Part shown: piece after piece, positions 1 to 5,396 of the stretch | Position numbering within the stretch: the first letter of the stretch is position 1 | Layout of the letters: every line of letters starts with the position of its first letter | Assembly (NCBI GenBank): GCA_025201845.1 | Contig: MU604078.1 | Location: forward strand, 11,572-29,646 | Reading direction: 5' to 3' | DNA: 18,075 bases | From: Martensiomyces pterosporus | Lineage: Eukaryota; Kickxellomycota; Kickxellomycetes; Kickxellales; Kickxellaceae | The notes under the pieces: model-generated | What the model saw: only the letters and a program-made list of their open reading frames with translations | What the model was told of the DNA's origin: nothing | Database searches by the model: none | Made by a program: the position numbers and the translations under genes

Positions 1-207
1 GCTGGAGTGGTGGGTGTAGCTGGAGTGGTGGGTGTAGCTGGAGTGGTGGGTGTAGCTGGAGTGGTGGGTGTAGCTGGAGTGGTGGGCGTAGCTGGAGTGG
101 TGGGCGTGCTTGGAGTAGCAGGCGTGCTTGGCGTAGCAGGCGTGCTTGGAGTAGCAGGCGTACTTGGAGTAGCGGGCGTACTTGGAGTAGCGGGCGTACT
201 TGGAGTA
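1..207. repeat. 18-bp minisatellite (about 11 units) in the Pro/Thr stalk
   Basis: Six 18-bp units fill 1-108 (GCTGGAGTGGTGGGTGTA type, encoding TPTTPA on the minus strand). Five variant units fill 109-198 (CTTGGAGTAGCAGGCGTG type, encoding STPATP), followed by a partial unit. Units differ by single substitutions and the frame is always kept. The array continues to the window edge, so its true length is unknown. Confidence 0.9.
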
Positions 208-698
208 GTCAGAGTTGTTGGCGCAGTGGGCGTAGTTGGGGTGGTGGGCGTGGTGGGCGTAGTCGCAGTGGTTGGAGTAGTTGGAGTAGCTGGAGTAGTT
301 GGAGTGGTCTCCGTGGTTGGAGTGGTCTCCGTGGTGGGGGTCGTTGGAGTACTAGGTTCAGTAGTTGGGGTGGTCGTTGGAGTGCTAGGTTCAGTAGTTG
401 GGGTGGTCGTTGGGGGTGCTGGAGTGGTGGTCGGTGGTGGGGCTGGAGTGGTGGTCGGTGGTGGAGCTGGGGTGGTGGTCGGTGGTGGGGCTGGGGTGGT
501 GGTCGGCGGCGGTGGCTGGCTGGAGTTGGTCTCCTCGGTGGCGCGTCCATAGTGGACAAGCTCCTTGAGGTGCTGGTAGAAGCCTAGCGGACCGGCAGCA
601 GAAGGGGCATTGGCGTATCCTGAAGCAGCGGCGTCGCCGTAGGAGGCGGACGCGAGCGCGGCCAACGCAAGGGTGGCAACCTGGATCTTGGTGTGCAT
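1..698 (-). CDS. Secreted Pro/Thr-rich repeat protein, 3' end cut by window edge
   Basis: The ATG is at 698-696 and the frame stays open to the left edge (about 232 codons), so the C-terminus is missing. The N-terminus (MHTKIQVATLALAALASAS) is a clear signal peptide. A non-repetitive mature stretch of about 40 residues follows, containing GPLGFYQHLKELVHYGRATEE. The rest is a Pro/Thr/Ala/Ser stalk built from successive tandem arrays: PPPTTTPA four times, an 11-residue TTEPSTPTTTP-type unit twice, then six-residue STPATP and TPTTPA units. Such stalks are usually heavily O-glycosylated in fungal wall or surface proteins; that role is inferred. The only TATA-like element seen upstream is about 265 bp from the ATG, implying a long leader or 5' UTR intron. 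I do not recognise the short N-terminal domain. The plus-strand open frame over the same DNA (Val/Gly repeats) is an antisense shadow. Confidence 0.8.
   Translation of the reverse strand, partial: MHTKIQVATLALAALASASYGDAAASGYANAPSAAGPLGFYQHLKELVHYGRATEETNSSQPPPPTTTPAPPPTTTPAPPPTTTPAPPPTTTPAPPTTTPTTEPSTPTTTPTTEPSTPTTPTTETTPTTETTPTTPATPTTPTTATTPTTPTTPTTPTAPTTLTTPSTPATPSTPATPSTPATPSTPATPSTPATPSTPTTPATPTTPATPTTPATPTTPATPTTPATPTTP
346..411. repeat. 33-bp tandem duplication in the Pro/Thr stalk
   Basis: Two 33-bp units (346-378 and 379-411) differ at one base, A/G at the sixth position. On the minus strand they encode two copies of an 11-residue Thr/Pro/Glu/Ser block. The near identity indicates a recent in-frame duplication. 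Confidence 0.9.
418..513. repeat. 24-bp tandem repeat, four units
   Basis: Units lie at 418-441, 442-465, 466-489 and 490-513, encoding PPPTTTPA four times on the minus strand. The unit nearest the gene start is the most diverged, with GGCGGCGGT at its end. Confidence 0.9.
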
Positions 699-1526
699 AA
701 CCGAAACGACGATTCAGGCTAGCAAACAAAGGACGAGTGGCACTAGGGGCAAATGAATGGGGTTAGGTGCGTGTATCCTCAAATGACGGCCAGCGTGATT
801 TAGGGATGCTTTGTGTCAAAGACTGGGTAGCTAGTGGTGCGAGCAAGAGGCTTGAGTGCTGCAGTCGGCGATAGAGTGCGTTGGATGTGCCGTGAGGATT
901 GGGCTTGTCATGAGTAGGCGAGGGTAGACAGACACTTGGTGGCTCCCGCTCCAGCCGGCGACTATATATACCCACGCCGAAGGCTCACACCGACACAAAA
1001 GCAGATGCATGGCGTGTGGGGGAACTAAAAGCCAGGTTAATTTCTCAGACTCGCTCTCCATACTCAGCGCACCTCGTTCTAGGTTAGGCGCGGTTCCAGC
1101 TACAAAATGGCGCGTTTGAATTCATATATCGCACGAGCGAGACATGCACTACAGAGTATTAACAATCTATTTGAATAAGCTGTCGCCTAGGCAAGAATAA
1201 AAGGGATCTGGTATTTCCGCGAGCAGTGCACTGCCTGTGCCAAAGTGCTTTGCGGTCATGCGGGGTAAAAAAAAAATCAGGCTGTTCTAGAATAGAGGGG
1301 CTACCCATGTGATGGTACTAGTTCACACCGCACAGCCTGGACTAGCTACCATTCCATTTGGAAACCACAGAGCAATAATCGAGTGTGCGACGCTTATTAA
1401 AGAGGAAGGGGACATGCCACGCCAAACAGTGAATCGCTGTTGCGGGATGAAAAGCTGAAGAACCCACCAGCACTGCCCTGCCACCTCGCTTAGTGGCCCA
1501 GGGTTAATGCCAAATACAACCGCGCA
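699..1526. other. Intergenic region upstream of the Pro/Thr-rich gene
   Basis: No convincing gene is visible. Short open frames lack recognisable motifs. The stretch holds a TATA-like element at 963-970, an A10 run near 1267-1276, and otherwise unstructured sequence. Anything left of the FAS2 phosphopantetheine-transferase domain should lie here if the FAS2 pseudogene had been complete, but I could not find it below 1527. Confidence 0.5.
963..970 (-). promoter_or_regulatory. TATA-like element, candidate promoter of the Pro/Thr-rich gene
   Basis: TATATATA sits in a GC-rich context. It is palindromic, so its direction is not fixed. It lies 265 bp upstream of the ATG at 698, longer than the 60-140 bp seen for other genes here, so a long leader or leader intron would be needed. 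Confidence 0.35.
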
Positions 1527-2257
1527 TTAAAGGTTGAATTGTTTTGATGCTGGATCGTATCGCGCTCTTACCAGCGAGTACAGGTAGACCTGCTGCTCCC
1601 TTTCTGCAGTGTATGGCGGCTCTGATTTGATCTAAACAAACATGTGGTTGTCGACAAGTGCGTCTTGCCAATAGCGGTAGGCTACCTTCTCCCGTTTATC
1701 AGCCTTGGCTTTGTGCTCATCGAGCTGTTCGCAGCTCATAACAGCCAGTAGATAATCTGGGTGGGCAGCTAGAGCTCTGCCACCCACCTGGCCGAATCCG
1801 AATGCCTTTAGCAACCCCGCATTGGTTCCAGGCGTTTGAATCGACCGCAATGGGCAAACCACAAAGCCATACTTTTCCAGTTCTGCGGCGATGCTGTCTG
1901 CATTCCGGTTCCCAGAGATGGCCCCACTGTGCGGTAACTGAATAACCCCGTTGAGCATACATGCTGCAACAAGGCCCTTTGGGTGGCGAGTGAGCCACTT
2001 TTGGCACACAGTGGAGATATCTGTGCGCTGTGTTTCCAGGATTCATGGCTCCATGTATCCAGCGCTGCTCGTCGCTGCTGCGATTTCTCTGCCTCGATGA
2101 ACATGGTGCGCTGGAAAACGAATGCATCCATGTCGCACTGTGTGCTTGGCGACACTGTGCTCCGCATGAATTTTGCTTGCTGCAGAGTCACACACTTTAT
2201 ACGAGATTCCCATCGAGACGAGCGAGCCTCGGTTTTGAGAACAGCGCATGCGCCTGT
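1527..2257 (-). pseudogene. FAS2: Decayed 3' fragment of fatty acid synthase subunit alpha (ketoacyl synthase domain)
   Basis: Two minus-strand frames together resemble the end of the fungal type I FAS alpha ketoacyl synthase (KS) domain. The upstream frame (about 2257-2009) carries FVFQRTMFIEAE, RRAALDTWSHESWKH and ISPL. The other frame (from 2009) carries VCQKWLTRHPKG, GNRNADS, SIQTPGTNAGLLKAFGFGQ and KVAYRYWQDAL. Where they meet, at about 2009-2011, the stretch that in intact enzymes holds the first KS histidine (FHGTST motif, roughly 50 residues) is absent. The second-histidine motif reads TRHPKG instead of TGHPKG. The frame hits TAG at 1632-1634, yet homology continues past it (EPPYT, QVYL, RYDPASKQF) to TAA at 1527-1529. 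The phosphopantetheine-transferase domain and everything upstream are missing. Family assignment rests on remembered conserved motifs but is very distinctive. The limit at 2257 is uncertain. Confidence 0.85.
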
Positions 2258-2692
2258 TTAGGGTTAGTAGTGGACACACTAGCTGTGCATTCATCAATGA
2301 AAAAGTGCGCGATACACATAGGCTTGGCATATACGCTACATAGGCAAGCGTTGCCCTCAAACTGCCACGTCGACTTATCCATTGCGCACCTAAACAAACC
2401 TAAAACGTTTGTGCCAAAAACGTGCAGCACCGCGCTTAGAGATCGAGTCGATCGGTGCGAGCCGACGAGTCGTGGAGATAACGGTGCGAGCCAGCCGCTT
2501 CTCACGGTGCTCCGCAAGAGAGACAAGGCCTCTCCGCACCTCCGAGAGTGCTCTTTGACACCTCTTGCCTCTTCAGATACCCTGCCTGTCTCTCCCACCT
2601 ACCAACTTCCGGCGCGTTTAATGCTTCGCCCATCTCTGTCCCTAGCAAACAAGCTACGTTTCGGCTCGATTCTCACAAAAACACGACCCACC
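2258..2692. other. Upstream region of the carbonic anhydrase gene
   Basis: No separate gene is supported. The plus frame of the carbonic anhydrase stays open through this stretch, but the sequence before the ATG at 2621 has no family similarity and overlaps the FAS2 fragment in antisense. CGGTGCGAGCC occurs at 2453-2463 and 2482-2492, and its core CGGTGC again at 2505-2510. These repeats are candidate upstream regulatory elements. I see no clear TATA box at a suitable distance. Confidence 0.4.
2621..2692 (+). other. Possible alternative N-terminal extension (mitochondrial presequence) of carbonic anhydrase
   Basis: ATG at 2621 is in frame with the carbonic anhydrase and no stop intervenes. 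The 24 extra residues contain Arg3, Lys11, Arg13, Lys20 and Arg22, several Ser/Leu/Thr residues, and no Asp or Glu. This composition fits an amphipathic matrix-targeting helix. Use of both ATGs would give mitochondrial and cytosolic forms from one gene. The ATG at 2621 has T at -3, a weak context, so leaky scanning to the strong ATG at 2693 is plausible. This is inference from sequence only. Confidence 0.45.
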
Positions 2693-3370
2693 ATGGCCAG
2701 CCACGATAGCCACGACAACCACCACCACGGCAGCTCCACTATCTGCCAGGTGATCGAAAACAACAAGAACTGGGCCGTGGACATGCAAAACAAGCACCCC
2801 GAGTACTTTGCCAACCTGTCCAAGGGCCAGTCGCCCAAGATGTTGTGGATTGGCTGCTCGGACTCGCGCATGGCGGTCGACGTCATAACCCAAACGAAAC
2901 CGGGCGACATCTTCATCCACCGCAACATCGCCAACCGCATCCCCAGCGAGGACCTCAACGCCCTGAGCGTTATTGAGTATGCCGTGAAGCACCTCAAGGT
3001 GCAACACATCATGATTGTTGGGCACACGGGGTGCGGCGGCATCAAGACGGCCATGTCGAAGGACTCGGTGGGGATTTTGGACCACTGGCTGAGGCCCATC
3101 AAGGACATTTACATGGCAAACGAGGAGGAGATCAGCGCGCTGCCCGAGGGCAAGAGGGCCGACAGACTGGGCGAGCTCAACGTTATTCAGGGTGTGCGCA
3201 CCGTTGCCAAGCTCCCCGTCCTCCATGATACGTGGAAGGCGGGACAGGATGTCAATGTGCATGGATGGATGCTCCAGCTCAACACGGGCGTCCTCAAGGA
3301 CCTGGGCGTCTCGGTTGCTGGCATTGACCAGGTCGAGGGGCTCTATAGGCTGGCTCTGCCCAAGAACTAG
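2693..3370 (+). CDS. NCE103: Beta-class carbonic anhydrase
   Basis: This 225-aa zinc enzyme interconverts CO2 and bicarbonate, supplying bicarbonate for carboxylases such as acetyl-CoA and pyruvate carboxylase. The beta-class signature is complete: Cys55, Asp57 and Arg59 in GCSDSR, and His111 and Cys114 in GHTGCGG, giving the Cys-His-Cys zinc ligands and the Asp/Arg dyad. The HRNIANRI block, the LSVIEYAV helix and the C-terminal VHGWMLQLNTG are also typical. Length is normal for the family. The start at 2693 is chosen for its CACCATGG context and because homology begins soon after a His-rich tail (HDSHDNHHH). An in-frame ATG at 2621 would add 24 residues (MLRPSLSLANKLRFGSILTK onward) with five Arg/Lys and no acidic residue, a plausible mitochondrial presequence. 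The symbol follows the yeast orthologue. The gene runs the same way as CSN3, 277 bp downstream. Confidence 0.95.
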   Translation: MASHDSHDNHHHGSSTICQVIENNKNWAVDMQNKHPEYFANLSKGQSPKMLWIGCSDSRMAVDVITQTKPGDIFIHRNIANRIPSEDLNALSVIEYAVKHLKVQHIMIVGHTGCGGIKTAMSKDSVGILDHWLRPIKDIYMANEEEISALPEGKRADRLGELNVIQGVRTVAKLPVLHDTWKAGQDVNVHGWMLQLNTGVLKDLGVSVAGIDQVEGLYRLALPKN

Positions 3371-3629
3371 AACGCTCTCCTATTTATTTGACTTGCACGT
3401 TTTCCTGTTTCGTTTATATTTTTACACCGCGCTATTCCAAGAAGCCACAGCAACGACTACACAGAGCACAACAGTGAGCGGTGGATTTGGCGAGGAGTGC
3501 GCGAACGCCAGCCGCCCCGATGTCTCTTTTGTCCCCTTTGAGCTGCGCCATTTCTTTGTGCTCGTCTTTGCAGCAGCAAGCCGTGCACGTCAGCAACCTT
3601 GTCTCCGCTTCTCTTCATTTCGCAGCTAA

Positions 3630-3644
3630 ATGCTTTTCTCCTGA
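3630..3644 (+). promoter_or_regulatory. Minimal upstream ORF before CSN3
   Basis: ATG-CTT-TTC-TCC-TGA lies 3 bp upstream of the CSN3 start. If the transcript begins upstream of it, CSN3 translation would need leaky scanning or reinitiation. There are too few codons to expect a functional peptide. Confidence 0.3.
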
Positions 3645-3647
3645 ATA

Positions 3648-5102
3648 ATGTTTACCTTTAGAGCACCTTACCACAGCCTTCTCTCATTTGTGAGGGAGCA
3701 CCAGCTCCCTCACTTGGCAGTCAGACAGAATCTGGTTCCTGTTTTGAGGGACTGGCGCGCTCCGTTCAGCGAATTCCGCGCAGATGAGTTCCTCCGTGTC
3801 CTGGAGGAGGTTGACGCCCGTAGCTCGACACTAGTGTTCGCCCAGATCCTAGTAGACGCCTTTCAGCTGGCAGAAACCCCCGACCACATCACGCTTTTGG
3901 ACCAAGCGCTGCACAAGTTTATTCTTGATGGCCGGTTCGAGCAGCTGGCTGTGTACCCGAAGATGATTGACCGCCTGGCTGCGGCCATCGGCCGGATTGG
4001 AAGCCACTTCCAGCAGCACGAGGATGCGTGTGAGCGGCTGCTGCGTCTTGTGCAGGCGCTCAACACACAGATGCTCGAACAGGAGCGCACAGCCACCGAA
4101 AATGACATTGCAGCAGCAGCAGCAGCAAGCACTGGCGGCGCCAAGACTACAAAGATGGAGAAGCTGGGCAGCACGGCCAACAGGGGCGTTAGGCCGACTG
4201 AGCTGCACATCGAGTGCCTGAAACAGTGCATCCTCGCGCACAGACGCAATCTGCATGCCAGAGTAGCGGAGAATGTCACTGCGGTCAAGTTTGACTCGCT
4301 GGGCGGGCTGGTGGATGACAAGGCGATGGCGTTCATGCAGTACCACTACTATGCAGGCATGGTACACGTGTGTTTGGGGCAGATGGAGGAGGCGATAAGG
4401 ATGTGGCAGCTGGTGTTTGCCATTCCGTCAAAGCACATCAGCGCGATTCAGATTGCAGCATACAAGCGGCTGCTGCTCTTGCACGCGATTGTCCACGGAA
4501 CCAGGGCACGCCTGCCGTCGTTCTTCCCCACCGTGCACGCGAAGGATCTGGACACGCATGCGGACGCGTATCTGGCGTTTGTCGAGGCATTTGCGTCCAA
4601 ACTCATTGGCGACGCCATCACCAAAGCAGATGACATGAGCGCCCTGCTGAGGCAGGACCAGAACACCAGCTTTGTGGAAAGAGCCATGCACGAGATGCCG
4701 GCGCACCAGATCAGGCGCGCCAGCAAAGCATACTCGAGCATCAGGGTTGCGCAGCTGGCCGAGCGCATTGGGTTCAGCCTGTATCCCTACCAGGCCGTCA
4801 GCGGCGACCCCGTAGCCAGTCTGGCTGTGTACATCCAGCACATGCAGGACCCCACGGTGGTGCTCCAGCAAGACGAAGGCGTGGTTGTTTTTGTGTCCAC
4901 CAAATCGACCATTTCCCAGCTGCCCAACTCGCGCAGCGACGGCGCCATGCAGGTCGGGATTGAAAGCCAGTGGGTGCAGGACATTGAGCAGAAGGTCAGC
5001 GAGACGAACGAGCTGAAGAAAAGGCTGGCGGACCTTGACAAGCACCTGGCGCTGACCAAGGAGTATGTCACCAACTCACGTGACTTGCCGACGAATGCCT
5101 GA
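3648..5102 (+). CDS. CSN3: COP9 signalosome complex subunit 3
   Basis: This 484-aa protein is assigned to CSN3, a PCI-type scaffold subunit of the COP9 signalosome, which removes NEDD8 from cullin-RING ubiquitin ligases. The best marks are in the middle and C-terminal half: KFDSLGGLVDDKAMAFMQYH (214-233) followed by HYYAGMVHVCLGQMEEAIRM (about 233-252) and AYKRLLLLHAIVHG (271-284). The helical repeats lead into the winged-helix end of the PCI domain (about 365-425: RVAQLAERIGFS, VYIQHMQDP, VVVFVSTK). A C-terminal helix (445-475) follows, as in animal CSN3. It is somewhat longer than the human protein (about 420 aa), because of a low-complexity insert at 145-182 with a polyalanine run. No intron is apparent. 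A four-codon upstream ORF (3630-3644) ends 3 bp before the ATG. The assignment is from remembered family patterns; another PCI protein (for example Rpn3) is less likely. Confidence 0.8.
   Translation: MFTFRAPYHSLLSFVREHQLPHLAVRQNLVPVLRDWRAPFSEFRADEFLRVLEEVDARSSTLVFAQILVDAFQLAETPDHITLLDQALHKFILDGRFEQLAVYPKMIDRLAAAIGRIGSHFQQHEDACERLLRLVQALNTQMLEQERTATENDIAAAAAASTGGAKTTKMEKLGSTANRGVRPTELHIECLKQCILAHRRNLHARVAENVTAVKFDSLGGLVDDKAMAFMQYHYYAGMVHVCLGQMEEAIRMWQLVFAIPSKHISAIQIAAYKRLLLLHAIVHGTRARLPSFFPTVHAKDLDTHADAYLAFVEAFASKLIGDAITKADDMSALLRQDQNTSFVERAMHEMPAHQIRRASKAYSSIRVAQLAERIGFSLYPYQAVSGDPVASLAVYIQHMQDPTVVLQQDEGVVVFVSTKSTISQLPNSRSDGAMQVGIESQWVQDIEQKVSETNELKKRLADLDKHLALTKEYVTNSRDLPTNA
4111..4128 (+). 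repeat. CAG/GCA trinucleotide run encoding polyalanine in CSN3
   Basis: Six CAG/CAA-type triplets, read in the GCA frame, give a run of six to seven alanines in the linker between the N-terminal helical region and the conserved half of CSN3. It is a likely site of length variation. Confidence 0.7.
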
Positions 5103-5171
5103 AGCGCACCCACTGGCGCCTCCCTGTTCAGTGCTGGGCTTGGCTGGGCTGGGCTGTTTACTCCTTTTCTT

Positions 5172-5204
5172 TTGTTTACCAACTGCCACTATTATTGTAA
5201 ACAA
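5172..5204. promoter_or_regulatory. Mirrored pair of forkhead-type sites upstream of the CEP135-like gene
   Basis: TTGTTTAC (5172-5179) and GTAAACAA (5197-5204) are perfect reverse complements separated by 17 bp. GTAAACA is the core bound by fungal forkhead factors that drive cell-cycle (G2/M) genes. They lie in the 294-bp gap between CSN3 and the coiled-coil gene, about 195-225 bp before its ATG. Function is inferred. Confidence 0.4.
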
Positions 5205-5396
5205 CAGGTTTGGCGCCCTCTTTTCTCTTCCCTGCTCTCCCCTATCGCACTCGCTCCCTGTCGCTTTTTTTAACCCTTGAATTGCAGGCGGCCGCTAAGC
5301 AATCTTAGCTTCTTTTTTTCTCGCTTTGCCAAAGACTATCGGCCTAATACCTAGCAGTGTGCCTTGTGCACAGCTCCTCGCATTGATACAGAAAAC

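Noticed and set aside
1..207. CRISPR array
   Set aside because: The units are contiguous without unique spacers and encode protein; this is a minisatellite in a eukaryotic gene.
7..552. Plus-strand Val/Gly repeat frame (181 codons)
   Set aside because: It is the complement of the Pro/Thr-rich secreted protein, which has a signal peptide. The Val/Gly frame has none and exists only because of the in-frame tandem repeats.
2030..2620. Long N-terminal extension of the carbonic anhydrase frame
   Set aside because: It overlaps the FAS2 fragment in antisense, shows no family similarity, and lies before two better ATG codons.
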